From NCBI GenBank assembly GCA_003132305.1, contig PKXJ01000021.1, positions 1-64,000 on the forward strand: a stretch of DNA of 64,000 nt. Direction: 5' to 3'. Below the pieces are notes generated by a model that saw nothing but the letters and a program-made list of their open reading frames with translations, was not told where the DNA came from and made no database searches. The DNA comes from Acidimicrobiaceae bacterium (lineage in GTDB: Bacteria; Actinomycetota; Acidimicrobiia; Acidimicrobiales; RAAP-2). This document shows, piece by piece, positions 25,632-35,521 of this stretch (its first letter is position 1; each line of letters opens with the position of its first letter). Both the position numbers and the translations under genes were made by a program.

Positions 25632-25637
25632 ACAATA
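25632..25637 (-). promoter_or_regulatory. -10 element of the DinB-like gene, leaderless layout
   Basis: On the minus strand TATTGT is followed by 6 bases and the GTG start at 25625. A -35 at the usual distance would fall at about 25655-25660, overlapping the left edge of CIRCE. Confidence 0.55.
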
Positions 25638-25657
25638 GACAGGTGACTGGAGAGTGG

Positions 25658-25684
25658 TTAGCACTCGGTAAAATCGAGTGCTAA
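25658..25684. promoter_or_regulatory. CIRCE element (HrcA operator)
   Basis: A perfect CIRCE: TTAGCACTC, 9-bp spacer, GAGTGCTAA. It precedes hrcA by 12 bp with AAGGAG in between, and TAAAAT in the spacer could be the -10. HrcA binds CIRCE to repress the heat-shock operon, so hrcA-dnaJ is autoregulated. Confidence 0.97.
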
Positions 25685-25696
25685 CAAGGAGAACGT

Positions 25697-26746
25697 ATGG
25701 CCCGGCGCGTGAAGACCCCACCTCAGCCCAAGAGCAGCCTCGACGCGCGTAAAGCGACCATCCTCGAAGCGGTCGTGGTCGAGCACATCAACACCGCCCA
25801 GCCCGTGGGATCCTCTTCCGTTGCCCACAACGCCGACCTCGCCGTGTCGCCCGCGACCGTGCGCACCGAGATGGTGGCCCTAGAGCGCGAGGGCTACCTG
25901 GCTCAGCCGCACACCTCGGCCGGGCGCGTTCCGACCGACAAGGGGTACCGCTACTTCGTGGACCACCTCGAGGCGGGGATCCTGGGACCCGCGCAGCAAC
26001 GACAGATCAAAGAGTTCTTCGCGCACGTTCGAGGCGAGGTGGAAGACGTCCTCGAACAGACCTCCCTTCTGCTCAGCCATCTCACCAGCTACACCTCGGT
26101 CGTCGTGGGTTCGGGCCACAGCCACGCCACGGTCTTGAGCGTGCAGCTCGTCAACCTCGACGCTCGACACCACCTCTTAGTGACCGTCTTTTCCGACGGT
26201 AACGTCACCAAGCACAGCGTGCTCGCGACCTTTGAAGCGAGCCACGTTGAAGTGACCGAAGCCTCGCGTCAGCTGAACGCCTTGCTCATTGGCACGACGC
26301 TCGAGGCGAAAGTGCAGGTACCCTCTCGGGGCGACACCATTGCCAAACTCGTTCGAGAAGCAGTCTCGGTGCTGCACGCGGAGATGCCGACGATCGAAGG
26401 CGAGCAGGTCTACATTGGCGGCTCGTCCAAAGTGGCCGAGGTCTTTGAAGGCGTCGAGACCGTGCGCAAGGTGCTCGGCATCTTGGAGCAGGAACTGCTC
26501 GTCGTCTCCCTGGTCGAAGACATTTTGGACAAGGGCGTGACGGTCGCCATTGGTTCGGAGCACGGCTTCGAGCCGCTGTCGTCGTGCGCCGTCATTGTGG
26601 CCCCGGTCTCACTCGACGGCGAGACGATTGGGGCCGTGGGGCTGTTGGGACCGACCCGTATGAAGTATCAAGAGTTGATGGCCGCGGCCGAGGCCGTGTC
26701 GAAACATCTGACTACGCACTTTGGCGGAGAGAACGATCGTGGCTAA
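25697..26746 (+). CDS. hrcA: Heat-inducible transcription repressor HrcA
   Basis: A 349-residue HrcA with an N-terminal winged helix ([20 protein letters not shown], then [40 protein letters not shown]), a dimerisation domain and a C-terminal GAF-like region ([20 protein letters not shown] then [13 protein letters not shown]). It represses heat-shock genes through CIRCE and needs GroEL to stay folded. ATG with AAGGAG upstream. It overlaps the dnaJ start by 8 bp. Confidence 0.97.
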   Translation: MARRVKTPPQPKSSLDARKATILEAVVVEHINTAQPVGSSSVAHNADLAVSPATVRTEMVALEREGYLAQPHTSAGRVPTDKGYRYFVDHLEAGILGPAQQRQIKEFFAHVRGEVEDVLEQTSLLLSHLTSYTSVVVGSGHSHATVLSVQLVNLDARHHLLVTVFSDGNVTKHSVLATFEASHVEVTEASRQLNALLIGTTLEAKVQVPSRGDTIAKLVREAVSVLHAEMPTIEGEQVYIGGSSKVAEVFEGVETVRKVLGILEQELLVVSLVEDILDKGVTVAIGSEHGFEPLSSCAVIVAPVSLDGETIGAVGLLGPTRMKYQELMAAAEAVSKHLTTHFGGENDRG

Positions 26747-27839
26747 CACCAACCTGTACGAGATTCTCGAGGTCGACGCGAGCTGCTCGCCCGAAGAGCT
26801 CAAGGCGGCCTATCGACGGCTCGCGCGCAAGTACCACCCCGACACGAACACCGTCGACCCCGCCGCCGAGGCGCACTTCAAGGAGGTCTCGCAGGCCTAC
26901 GAAATTCTCTCGGACCCCGATCGCCGGGCCAACTACGACCGCTTTGGTTCTGACGTCGGCGCCGGCGGTAATCCCTTTGGCGCGGGATCGGTGCAGGACA
27001 TCTTTGACATGTTCTTCGGCGGGATGGGCGGGAACTCTCATGCGCGCCGCGGGCCCCAGCCCGGCCCCGACGCCGAAGTCACCATTGACATCACGCTCGA
27101 AGAGGCCGCCTTTGGCGCCACGCGCGAGGTCACGGTGACGCTGCCCCAGCGCTGCGCGACCTGTGGGGGATCGGGTTGCGCCGTGGGCACGTCGCCGATC
27201 AGTTGTGAAGAGTGCAACGGCACGGGTGAAGTGCGACGAGTGCGCAACTCCATTCTGGGTCAGATGGTGACCTCGCAGATCTGCTCACGTTGTCAGGGCA
27301 CGGGTTCGAGGATTCAGACACCCTGTGGGGACTGTCACGGTGACGGTCGACGCCAGCAGAGCGTGACCCTGAGTGCACAGATTCCCGCCGGTGTCGAAGA
27401 CGGCTCGACCATGCGACTCGCCGATCGCGGTCCCGCGGGCCTACGTGGCGGAGCCAACGGCCGACTCTTCGTGCACTTGCGCGTGCTGAACGACGAGAGG
27501 TTCGAACGCCACGGCGACGACCTGCACCACCAAGCGCACGTGGCCTTTAGCCAGGCGGTGCTGGGCGCGACTATCAGCGTGCCGACGTTGCGCGACGCCA
27601 TCACCATTGACGTCGATCCGGGCAGCGCGAACGGAACGGTCCATCGCGTGCGTCACGAGGGCATTGAACACCTGCACGGGCGTGGTCGCGGCGATCTCTT
27701 CGTGCACCTCGTGGTGGACGTGCCGAGCGATCTCGACGAGGACTCCGAGAACCTTCTTCGCCAGTGGGCCGATCATCGAAAAGAAGAAGTGCGTGAATCG
27801 AGTGGCGGTCTCTTTCGCCGTCGTAAGGCGAAGAAGTGA
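26739..27839 (+). CDS. dnaJ: Chaperone DnaJ
   Basis: A 366-residue type I J-protein. The J domain covers about 1-67 with HPD (YHPDTN), then a Gly/Phe region, four CxxCxGxG zinc repeats (CATC, CEEC, CSRC and CGDC groups, about 135-205) and two beta-barrel substrate domains. It delivers unfolded proteins to DnaK. The start is the GTG at 26739 inside the end of hrcA; upstream codons are not family-like. The last codons overlap rsmE by 4 bp (GTGA). Confidence 0.97.
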   Translation: MANTNLYEILEVDASCSPEELKAAYRRLARKYHPDTNTVDPAAEAHFKEVSQAYEILSDPDRRANYDRFGSDVGAGGNPFGAGSVQDIFDMFFGGMGGNSHARRGPQPGPDAEVTIDITLEEAAFGATREVTVTLPQRCATCGGSGCAVGTSPISCEECNGTGEVRRVRNSILGQMVTSQICSRCQGTGSRIQTPCGDCHGDGRRQQSVTLSAQIPAGVEDGSTMRLADRGPAGLRGGANGRLFVHLRVLNDERFERHGDDLHHQAHVAFSQAVLGATISVPTLRDAITIDVDPGSANGTVHRVRHEGIEHLHGRGRGDLFVHLVVDVPSDLDEDSENLLRQWADHRKEEVRESSGGLFRRRKAKK

Positions 27840-28549
27840 CCTACCTCGAGTGGCCACGTCGCGTGGCCGCGCTGGGACAGTTCCACGTGGACGATCTCAA
27901 CGCACCCGAGCTCGACGCGGACGAGGAGCACCACCTTCGAAAGGTATTGCGTGTTCGCGAGGGCGAAGAGATCGTCGTGACGAACGGACGCGGCTCGTGG
28001 GCGCTCTGTGAATTCACCGAGCGAGGACTACTTCGCGTGACGGACGTCAACCTCGACCCTCCGACCCCGGAGACGACCCTGTACTTGACACCGATCAAGG
28101 GCGAGCGCGCCGAGTGGGCGCTCGCCAAGGCCACCGAAGTCGGCGTCAGTCGCATCGTTCCTCTGTTGGCGGAGAGAATGACGGTGAAGTTCAAGGGCGA
28201 AGCCCGCGAGAAGATCTTGTCGCGCTGGCGCCGGATCGCGGCCGAAGCCTCCGGTCAGTGTCGTCGCACCCACGACGTCGTGGTTGACGAGCCGGTGAGG
28301 GTTGGTGACGTGCCCGAGTCGGCGGCGGTAGCGGACCTCGGCGCGATGGGCGACTGGCGGGGAGTGCGAAGCGTCGCGATCGGGCCCGAAGGTGGATGGG
28401 CCCCCAACGAGTGGGACGAGCGTCGTCGTCGCGTCGGTCTTGGTCCCACGGTGTTACGAGCGGAGACGGCCGGCGTGGTCGCGGCGACGCTGTTGGCCTT
28501 CCAGGCGGGTGGATGGGGATTTACGCTGAATGGCGCACAAAATGAGTAA
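27836..28549 (+). CDS. rsmE: 16S rRNA m3U1498 methyltransferase
   Basis: A 237-residue SPOUT methyltransferase. The PUA-like N-terminal domain ([20 protein letters not shown]) is followed by the trefoil-knot domain with [29 protein letters not shown], a Q-C-R-R segment and the SAM-binding [13 protein letters not shown] plus [14 protein letters not shown]. It methylates U1498 of 16S rRNA. hrcA-dnaJ-rsmE is a common actinobacterial order. GTG start overlaps dnaJ. Confidence 0.95.
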   Translation: MTYLEWPRRVAALGQFHVDDLNAPELDADEEHHLRKVLRVREGEEIVVTNGRGSWALCEFTERGLLRVTDVNLDPPTPETTLYLTPIKGERAEWALAKATEVGVSRIVPLLAERMTVKFKGEAREKILSRWRRIAAEASGQCRRTHDVVVDEPVRVGDVPESAAVADLGAMGDWRGVRSVAIGPEGGWAPNEWDERRRRVGLGPTVLRAETAGVVAATLLAFQAGGWGFTLNGAQNE

Positions 28550-28564
28550 TGATGAGATCACTAG

Positions 28565-28909
28565 ATGAGTGACTGCCTTTTCTGCAAAATAGTCGCGGGG
28601 GAGATCCCCGCGAGGGTCGTCGCCGAGAGCGACACCGCGCTCGCCTTTTACGACATCACGCCCCAGGCCCCGGTGCACGTGCTGGTCATTCCCAAGCGTC
28701 ACTTCGATAGCGTCAACGACGTCACCGAGAGCGACCGCGGCGTCTTCGACGACCTTACGGCACTCGCCCGAGAGGTCGCGACTGCCGAGGGCGTACGAGA
28801 CAGTGGCTACCGCCTGGTCTACAACGTCGGCGAGGAAGGCGGACAGACGGTGGCTCACCTGCACGTGCACGTCCTCGGAGGACGACAAATGCACTGGGCG
28901 CCCGGATGA
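28565..28909 (+). CDS. HIT family hydrolase
   Basis: A 114-residue histidine-triad nucleotide-binding protein (HINT type): CLFCKIVAGEIPARVV at the N-terminus, VLVIPKRHFDSV in the middle, and the triad HLHVHVLGGRQ at about 99-109. It hydrolyses nucleoside phosphoramidates or adenylated compounds. It overlaps phoH by 4 bp and starts the HIT-phoH-ybeY-CNNM-era operon, in which each gene overlaps the next. Confidence 0.95.
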   Translation: MSDCLFCKIVAGEIPARVVAESDTALAFYDITPQAPVHVLVIPKRHFDSVNDVTESDRGVFDDLTALAREVATAEGVRDSGYRLVYNVGEEGGQTVAHLHVHVLGGRQMHWAPG

Positions 28910-29868
28910 CCTCAGAGATCAAGGCCGACGACGCGCTCACGGCGACCACTTACGTAGCGAACACGCACCTGATGGCGGGGCTGCTCGGCGCGCGCGACGA
29001 ACACCTGCGCGTGGTGGAACGCTCCTTTCCCACCTCCAAGATTCGCGTCCAGGGTAATCAGATCTCCGTCACTGGTCCCGACGCCGCGACGGTCCTTCGA
29101 CTGTTTGACGAACTGGTGTTGGTGCTCGAGAGTGGACAGTCGCTCGACACGACGAAAATCGCGCGCACCATCGACATGGTCGCGGACGATCTGCGCCCCA
29201 GTGAAGTTCTTCGCCACGAAGTCGTGCGCGGCGCCAAGGGCAAGGCGATTCGCCCCTCGACCGCGGGCCAGAAGCGCTACACCGACGCCATCGACAACTC
29301 CATCATCACCTTTGGCATCGGCCCGGCGGGTACCGGCAAGAGCTACCTCGCCGTCGCCCAGGCCGTACAGGCCCTGCACCGTCGCCAAGTCCAGCGCATT
29401 GTCTTGACCCGGCCCGCGGTCGAAGCGGGCGAGAACCTAGGATTTCTTCCCGGGGACCTCATGGCGAAAGTCGATCCCTACCTGCGCCCCCTCTACGACG
29501 CCCTCTACGACATGGTGGGCGCCGAGGGCGCGCAGCGTTTGATCGCGAACGGCACCATCGAAGTCGCGCCGCTCGCCTTCATGCGAGGAAGGACGTTGAA
29601 CGACTCGTTCATCATCCTCGACGAAGCGCAGAACACGACGCCCGAGCAGATGAAGATGTTCTTGACGCGAATCGGCTTCAACTCCAAGGCCGTCGTGAAC
29701 GGCGACGTCACGCAGATCGACCTCAACGGTAAGCGCAGTGGCCTAGTAAACATCGACCAGACGCTCGGCGACGTCGAGGGCATCACCTTCGTCTACCTCG
29801 GCACGAAGGACGTCGTTCGCCATCGTATTGTCGCGGACATTGTCGCGGCGTACGAACGTCTCTCATGA
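28906..29868 (+). CDS. phoH: PhoH-like ATPase
   Basis: A 320-residue PhoH family ATPase. An N-terminal KH-like region (RVVERSFPTSKIRVQGNQIS) precedes the P-loop domain with Walker A GPAGTGKSYLAV at about 142-153 and Walker B FIILDEAQN. The family is linked to RNA metabolism and ribosome biogenesis together with YbeY, the next gene. Overlaps of 4 bp at both ends indicate translational coupling. Confidence 0.95.
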   Translation: MTSEIKADDALTATTYVANTHLMAGLLGARDEHLRVVERSFPTSKIRVQGNQISVTGPDAATVLRLFDELVLVLESGQSLDTTKIARTIDMVADDLRPSEVLRHEVVRGAKGKAIRPSTAGQKRYTDAIDNSIITFGIGPAGTGKSYLAVAQAVQALHRRQVQRIVLTRPAVEAGENLGFLPGDLMAKVDPYLRPLYDALYDMVGAEGAQRLIANGTIEVAPLAFMRGRTLNDSFIILDEAQNTTPEQMKMFLTRIGFNSKAVVNGDVTQIDLNGKRSGLVNIDQTLGDVEGITFVYLGTKDVVRHRIVADIVAAYERLS

Positions 29869-30371
29869 GTATCGACATCTACGCGGCTGACGAACAGCAC
29901 GATCACGAGATCGATCTCGAGCGATGGATCAATCTCGCTCACGGTGCGCTGACCGACGAGGGCGTGCGCGGACTCGCCGAAGTGTCGCTCATCTTTGCCG
30001 ACGAACCCACGATCGCCGATCTCAATCAGCAGTTCATGGGTAACGACGGTCCGACGGACGTACTCAGTTTTCCGATCGACGACGAACCCGAGCCGTCGGG
30101 ACGAGTCCCCGACGCCGGGGGCAGTGGACCGGGAGAGCCCCCGTTGGCCGAGATTCCCCAACTCATCGGTGACGTCGTCATCTGCCCGGCCGTCGCCGCG
30201 CGTAACGCGATTGAACACGAAGTTCCCTTCGACGACGAAGTAGCGCTCCTCGTGGTGCACGGGGTGCTGCACCTGTTGGGCTGGGATCACGCGGTTGACG
30301 AAGAGGCCGAGCGGATGGAGGCGCGCGAGCGAGAGTTGTTGACTCGCCACTACCGCGCGAGTTCGACGTGA
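29865..30371 (+). CDS. ybeY: Endoribonuclease YbeY
   Basis: A 168-residue YbeY. The zinc motif is HGVLHLLGWDH at about 129-139; N-terminal features include LNQQFMGNDGPTDVLSFPID. It is needed for 16S rRNA 3' maturation and ribosome quality control. A Pro/Gly/Glu-rich insertion (EPEPSGRVPDAGGSGPGEPP) between the first motif and IGDVVICP is somewhat long. Overlaps phoH and the CNNM gene by 4 bp. Confidence 0.95.
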   Translation: MSIDIYAADEQHDHEIDLERWINLAHGALTDEGVRGLAEVSLIFADEPTIADLNQQFMGNDGPTDVLSFPIDDEPEPSGRVPDAGGSGPGEPPLAEIPQLIGDVVICPAVAARNAIEHEVPFDDEVALLVVHGVLHLLGWDHAVDEEAERMEARERELLTRHYRASST

Positions 30372-31648
30372 TCGCCGCCGTCTGGAGGGCGGGCGACACC
30401 TATCTCGTCGTCACCGTCTTTATCTTGTTGTTGCTCTCGGGCTTTTTTGCCATGTCCGAGACGTCGCTGACGCGAATGAACAAGGGGCGCGCGCGATCAC
30501 TGCGCGATCAGGGTCGTCACGGATCGAAGGCGCTCGTGGGGCTCACCGAAGCGCCCGAGAAGTTCCTCAACCCACTGCTCTTGTTGGTGCTGGTCTGTCA
30601 GCTCGTGTCGGCGACGATGGTCGGTGTGTTGGCCGGCCACCTCTTTGGCGCCGCGGGCGTCTTCGTCGCCACCGCCGGTGAGGTCGTCGTCATCTTCGTG
30701 GCCTTTGAGGCGATTCCTAAGAACTTCGCGATTCAACACCCCGACGAGGCGGCGCTGGTGAGCGCCCCCGTCGTCGGACGAATTCTTAAGTTCTGGCCCG
30801 TTCGTTGGATCTCGGTGATCTTGCTGTCGGTGGCGGACCGCGTCATCGGGCTCTTTGGCGGCGGCGGCAAGAGAACGCGCATGACCGAGTCCGAGGTACT
30901 CGCCATGGCCGACGTCGCGCACGAGGACGACGCCATCGAGTCCGACGAGCGCAACTTCATACACTCGGTCATCGAGTTTGGCGACACCATCGTTCGCGAA
31001 GTGATGGTGCCGCGCATCGACATCATCGATATCGACGGCACCGCGAGCGTTCGCGAGGCGCTCGACCTCGCGATTTTCAGTGGTCGATCGCGTCTGCCCG
31101 TGCTCGGCGACGGCGTCGATGACGTCGTGGGCATTGTTAACCTTCGCCACTTGGCGCGCCTCGTCGCGAACGATCAAGGCACCGAGATCCTCAAAGACCA
31201 TATGGGAGAAGCCCAGTTCGTCCCGGAGACGAAGAGGGTGGCTTCACTGCTCAACGAGATTCGTAACGCCAAGAGTCACCTCTTCATCGTGGTCGACGAG
31301 TACGGCGGCACGGCCGGACTCGTGACGCTCGAAGACGTCCTCGAAGAGCTCGTCGGCGAGATCACCGACGAATCCGATCCGAGCGTCGGCGGTGACGGCT
31401 CTCGCTCGATCGACGGTGGCGTGGAAATCAGTGGCCGACTCAATATTGACGACGCGAACGATGAGTACGGACTGGCGCTGCCCAAGGACGGGTGGGACAC
31501 GGTCGGGGGACTGGTGCTCGACCTGAAGGGCGGCGTCCCCACGGTCGGCGACGTCCTGACGACCGAGTTTTACCGCATGACGGTCGTGCGGATGGACGGA
31601 CGGCGAATCGAAGCGGTACTCGTTGAGCCCCTGTCCGTGGCGCTATGA
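30368..31648 (+). CDS. CNNM/CorC-type membrane protein (hemolysin family)
   Basis: A 426-residue protein: a DUF21/CNNM transmembrane domain with about 4 segments (VTVFILLLLSGFFAMSETSL, then LLLLVLVCQLVSATMVGVLA and others, about 1-175), a pair of CBS domains (VMVPRIDIIDIDGTASVREA, VVDEYGGTAGLVTLEDVLEE) and a CorC/HlyC C-terminal domain. Family members take part in Mg2+ or Co2+ efflux. The old name hemolysin is misleading. It sits between ybeY and era, the conserved order. Confidence 0.93.
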   Translation: MIAAVWRAGDTYLVVTVFILLLLSGFFAMSETSLTRMNKGRARSLRDQGRHGSKALVGLTEAPEKFLNPLLLLVLVCQLVSATMVGVLAGHLFGAAGVFVATAGEVVVIFVAFEAIPKNFAIQHPDEAALVSAPVVGRILKFWPVRWISVILLSVADRVIGLFGGGGKRTRMTESEVLAMADVAHEDDAIESDERNFIHSVIEFGDTIVREVMVPRIDIIDIDGTASVREALDLAIFSGRSRLPVLGDGVDDVVGIVNLRHLARLVANDQGTEILKDHMGEAQFVPETKRVASLLNEIRNAKSHLFIVVDEYGGTAGLVTLEDVLEELVGEITDESDPSVGGDGSRSIDGGVEISGRLNIDDANDEYGLALPKDGWDTVGGLVLDLKGGVPTVGDVLTTEFYRMTVVRMDGRRIEAVLVEPLSVAL

Positions 31649-32550
31649 CCAGGGCCGGTTTTGTAGCCGTTCTCGGCCGACCCAACGTCGGCAAGTCAAC
31701 CCTCGTCAATCAGCTCGTGGGCGCGAAGGTGTCCATCACCGCGGCCTCTCCCAACACCACGCGTCACGCCGTGCGGGGCATCTTGAGCGAAGGTGACACC
31801 CAGATCATCTTGGTCGACACACCGGGACTGCATCGCCCGAAGACCACACTCGGTGGACGTTTGAACGAAACCGCTCGCTCGGCGGCCGACGGGGTTGACG
31901 TCATCCTCGCCGTCATCGAGGCCAGTTCGCCCATTGGCCCGGGGGACCGTCACGTCATCGAGACCATGTTGGGCCACGGGCGCAGTCCGAAGGGACCGCG
32001 CCTCTACGTGGTCGTGAACAAAATGGATCGGCCCGGCCGCGAGGCCGTAGCGGCGCAACTGCTCGCGGCCAGTGAAGCCGTCGAGGAGATCGCCGCCGAG
32101 GCGAATCTCCAAGAAGCCGCCGAACGCGTGGAGTACCTTCCGGTGTCCGCGAAGACCGGCGAAGGAACCGCGGCGTTGCTAGTCCTCCTCGGCGAAGCGA
32201 TGCCCGAGTCGCCCTTCCTCTTTCCCGACGAAGAGGTCTCGGACGTTCCCGAGGCGATGTGGATCGCCGAGTTAGTGCGCGAACAGCTGGTTCGAAAGAC
32301 CAAACAGGAACTGCCGCACTCGATTCACTGCCGCGTGAGTGAGTTTGAGTGGCCCCACGTGACCGTCGAGATCCTCGTCGAGCGCGAGAGTCAAAAGGGC
32401 ATGGTCATTGGCAAGGGCGGCCAACTCTTAAAGGACGTCGGGATCGCGGCACGGCGTCAACTGCCCGAGGGCATGTACCTCGAACTTCGCGTGCGCGTGG
32501 AACCGGGCTGGCAGAAGCGCGACGACGTCCTAGACCGATTCGGTTACTGA
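31645..32550 (+). CDS. era: GTPase Era
   Basis: A 301-residue Era. G1 GRPNVGKSTLVN at about 11-22, G2 NTTRHAVRG, G3 DTPGLHRP, G4 NKMDRPG and G5 VSAKTGEG are followed by a KH domain (GMVIGKGGQLLKDVG) that binds the 3' end of 16S rRNA. The last gene of the operon. It overlaps the convergent TauE/SafE-type gene by 21 bp at the 3' ends. Confidence 0.97.
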   Translation: MTRAGFVAVLGRPNVGKSTLVNQLVGAKVSITAASPNTTRHAVRGILSEGDTQIILVDTPGLHRPKTTLGGRLNETARSAADGVDVILAVIEASSPIGPGDRHVIETMLGHGRSPKGPRLYVVVNKMDRPGREAVAAQLLAASEAVEEIAAEANLQEAAERVEYLPVSAKTGEGTAALLVLLGEAMPESPFLFPDEEVSDVPEAMWIAELVREQLVRKTKQELPHSIHCRVSEFEWPHVTVEILVERESQKGMVIGKGGQLLKDVGIAARRQLPEGMYLELRVRVEPGWQKRDDVLDRFGY

Positions 32551-33417
32551 CGACGCGGCCACTTCCAAGCGTCGTTGCTCGCCGGCGTGCTTAATTTCCA
32601 ACGCGATAATGCCCACGGCGAGGATCACGGCGGCGACGCCCAACGCGTCCGTCGGGACGCCGACGTACTTAAGACCACTCAGTAACACCGTCGCGGTGAT
32701 GATTCGTCGAAGCGCGACGCCGTTGGACCGTGATGAGAGCAGCGAGCCCACGATGACGGCGGGAACCGAGCCAATGATGATCGAGGACGTCAGCGCAAAG
32801 TCCACGTGGTTGAAGAGCAGCGTGCCGAGCGTGGCCGACAGCGTCAGGGGAACCGACTGGGCGAGGTCGGTACCGACGAGGTGACTGTTTCGTAGGCTCG
32901 GGTAGAGAAAGAGCAGTAGGACCACGATGAGCGATCCCGCGCCCACTGAGGTCAGACCCACCATGAAGCCACCCACCGCGCCAATCGCCACCGTCGCTCC
33001 CTTACGCACGACGATGGCCTGCGTATTCGCCGTCGGTGCCATGAGGGTGCGTCCGAGCATGGCCAACGCGCCGATGATGAGCGCCGTGCCGAGCAAGATC
33101 TGCAGACGGTGTTCGGCTACTACGCTCTCGCCCAAGAGGTGCATGACGTACGTACCCAAAAAGGCCGCCGGCAGCGAGCCGTAACAGAGGTACCTGACGA
33201 GGCCGGTGTGCACCGTCTTTTGTCGCCAGTGAATCGCCACGCCCGCGGGTTTCATGAAGAGCGCCGCCACCAGGTCTGAAGTGATCGCGGCGGTCGGCGT
33301 GATGCCAAAGACCAACACCAGCATTGGGGTCATCAGCGCCCCGCCACCCACGCCCGTGAGTCCTACGAGTAGACCAACGACCGCGCTGCCCAGCGCTAAG
33401 TAGAGGTCGATATGCAT
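32530..33417 (-). CDS. TauE/SafE family anion permease
   Basis: A 295-residue integral membrane protein with about 8 hydrophobic segments and the family GVGGGALMTPMLVL motif at about 22-35 and GLTSVGAGSLIVVLL in the second repeat. Such permeases export sulfite, sulfonates or related anions. Single gene, convergent with era. The 33418-33501 gap holds AT-rich sequence with no clear feature. Confidence 0.9.
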   Translation of the reverse strand: MHIDLYLALGSAVVGLLVGLTGVGGGALMTPMLVLVFGITPTAAITSDLVAALFMKPAGVAIHWRQKTVHTGLVRYLCYGSLPAAFLGTYVMHLLGESVVAEHRLQILLGTALIIGALAMLGRTLMAPTANTQAIVVRKGATVAIGAVGGFMVGLTSVGAGSLIVVLLLFLYPSLRNSHLVGTDLAQSVPLTLSATLGTLLFNHVDFALTSSIIIGSVPAVIVGSLLSSRSNGVALRRIITATVLLSGLKYVGVPTDALGVAAVILAVGIIALEIKHAGEQRRLEVAASSVTESV

Positions 33418-33501
33418 GGGTTCCCCGATAGGTCGATAAAAACTAGTGAAATAGTAGTATATAGGCTCAGTTCACCGGGTTGGTGGTACTTGCTCTTCGA
33501 T

Positions 33502-35466
33502 TTAGGCCCTAAGTTCCTTCAAAAACTCGTGGACTTGGGTTTTGTCGCGCGTGCGGCGCATGGGGGGCAGCTTCTTAAACATGGCCGAGCGGTACCGAGC
33601 GGTGGCGAGCCGGGTGTCGAGGACGGCGACGACCCCGCGATCGTCCTTGGTGCGAATGAGTCGACCCACGCCCTGGGCGAGCAGCATGGTCGCGCGTGGT
33701 AGGTCGACCTCGAAAAAGGGGTGATCGGACCTTTCACGGCGCGCTTCGGCGAGGGGATCGTTGGGCACGCTAAAGGGCAGACGGTCGATGGTGACGAGAC
33801 TGAGCGAGTGGCCGGGCACGTCGATGCCCTGCCAGAAACTCGTCACCGCGAAGAGGCTCGCTTCGTCGCTACGGCGAAACTCGTCGATGAGTTTCGCGCG
33901 CGAAAGCGTTCCCTGGACGAGTACTTCAGTGTCGAGTCGCGGCCCGGCGGCTTCGGCGACGCGTTGCATGACCGAGCGATTGGTGAAGAGCGCGAGCGTG
34001 CGACCATTGGCCGCGGTGATGAGTTCGACGAGCTCTTCGATGATGGCCGCTTCCGCTTCGGGTGAGTTGCGTTCGGGGAAGTTCTCGGGCACGTAGAGCA
34101 GACCGTGGTTGGGATAGTCGAAGGGACTCGCAAAGTGATCGACCACGCAGTCGTCGAGTCCGAGGTTCTTGGGCAACGTGTCGGGAATGGTGGCGCTCGT
34201 CAGGACGGCCGTGACGTTGCCCCATAAGTCGTCGCGCAGACGGGGCCCCACGTCGACCAACGAGATCTCGACGTCAATCTCGCGGTCGCGACGTGAGAGA
34301 AAGAGCAGCTCGCCGGCCTTCACCTTATTGACGCGTTCAAGGTCGTTGGCCAGGTGAATGGCCGGTCCGAGCGCGCGAACCTTTCGAAACTCCGCGTCCG
34401 GCGACGAACTCTCGAGACCACGAAGACCTTCCACGAGCGAGGTCACGAGTTCGTTGGCGCGCGCGAGTTCGAGTTCGCACGTTTCGTCGAGGCCCCTTAA
34501 CTCGTTTCGCTCGTACTGCGCGAGCAAGGCTGACGCCAAGCGGTCGGCGCTCGAGAGGAGCAGATCGGCGCGGGCCTTGAGATCGTCACCCAGTAGTGAC
34601 CGCGCGCCCATCGCGAGGGCTCGCAGTCGAGCGGGGTTGAGCGACGTTCCGAGCAGTGTCGCGAAGATGTCGAGTATCTCGTGGGCCTCGTCAAAGACCA
34701 CGAACTCGTGAGGTGGCAACAGCATCGATCCCGACGCCAGGTGCGAGGCGTAGAGGTGGGCGTTCACGATGAGAATCGAGCTCTCGTTCGCGCGATCCTT
34801 CGCGAGCTCGGCGAAGCAGTTCGCCCCCTGGGGACACCTGGTTCGCCCCAAACACTCTTGGGGCGTCACCGAGAGACTACGCCGTGCGCGCGAATCGACT
34901 TCAAAGGGCAGTTCATCGAGGTCGCCCGTCGTCGTGTCGTTCGACCAGCGAAGGATCCGACGCATCTGATCGGCGACGCCCTTGGGCACGTCGGTGCCGT
35001 CGTCGAGGCTTAGCTGCGCGCCCGCGCCAAGGCTCTGGGCCCGGTTGAGACAGAGGTAGTTCTGTTTTCCCTTCAGGACCGACACGCGAACGCCCTTCAC
35101 GTGGTCGGCGACTTGGGGCGCGTCCTTCTTGGCCAACTGGTCCTGCAGGTTCTTGGTGGCGGTAGCGATGACGACTCGTTCACCCGCCATCACGGCCGGC
35201 ACGAGGTAGGCGAGTGACTTACCAACGCCAGTACCGGCTTCGATGACGTGGTGACGACGACGCGAGATCGCCGAGGCGACGGCTCGCACCATCTCTCGCT
35301 GGCCGTCGCGGGTTTCGCCACCGCCCGGCAGGTCGTGGGTGATCGCGTCAAGCAGCGCGAGCGCGCGCTCGGCGTCGACGGCGATGACGTCATCGTCGAG
35401 CTGGATACCGACGTTCGCGTCGACTTCGACGTCGATAATTTCGTCGTCGGGGTCGAAACTCTTCAC
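33502..35466 (-). CDS. dinG: ATP-dependent DNA helicase, DinG/XPD family
   Basis: A 654-residue superfamily 2 helicase. Walker A EAGTGVGKSLAYLVPA lies at about 77-92, the iron-sulfur cysteines are in NYLCLNRAQ and CLGRTRCPQGANC, DEAH is in VVFDEAHEI, and motifs V/VI are in FWQGIDVPGHSLSL and GVGRLIRTKDDRG. It unwinds 5'-3', including R-loops and D-loops. GTG start with a -10 6 bases upstream and no Shine-Dalgarno site. Divergent from uppS. Confidence 0.93.
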   Translation of the reverse strand: MKSFDPDDEIIDVEVDANVGIQLDDDVIAVDAERALALLDAITHDLPGGGETRDGQREMVRAVASAISRRRHHVIEAGTGVGKSLAYLVPAVMAGERVVIATATKNLQDQLAKKDAPQVADHVKGVRVSVLKGKQNYLCLNRAQSLGAGAQLSLDDGTDVPKGVADQMRRILRWSNDTTTGDLDELPFEVDSRARRSLSVTPQECLGRTRCPQGANCFAELAKDRANESSILIVNAHLYASHLASGSMLLPPHEFVVFDEAHEILDIFATLLGTSLNPARLRALAMGARSLLGDDLKARADLLLSSADRLASALLAQYERNELRGLDETCELELARANELVTSLVEGLRGLESSSPDAEFRKVRALGPAIHLANDLERVNKVKAGELLFLSRRDREIDVEISLVDVGPRLRDDLWGNVTAVLTSATIPDTLPKNLGLDDCVVDHFASPFDYPNHGLLYVPENFPERNSPEAEAAIIEELVELITAANGRTLALFTNRSVMQRVAEAAGPRLDTEVLVQGTLSRAKLIDEFRRSDEASLFAVTSFWQGIDVPGHSLSLVTIDRLPFSVPNDPLAEARRERSDHPFFEVDLPRATMLLAQGVGRLIRTKDDRGVVAVLDTRLATARYRSAMFKKLPPMRRTRDKTQVHEFLKELRA

Positions 35467-35472
35467 TCGTCG

Positions 35473-35478
35473 ACCTTA
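35473..35478 (-). promoter_or_regulatory. dinG -10 element, leaderless layout
   Basis: On the minus strand TAAGGT, 6 bases, then the GTG at 35466. Confidence 0.6.
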
Positions 35479-35509
35479 GGGGTCGTGGACGACTTCGTAG
35501 GGAGACAAC

Positions 35510-35515
35510 TAAGTT
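35510..35515 (+). promoter_or_regulatory. uppS -10 element, leaderless layout
   Basis: TAAGTT, 6 bases, then the GTG at 35522. It lies about 30 bp from the divergent dinG -10. Confidence 0.55.
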
Positions 35516-35521
35516 TTGTTC

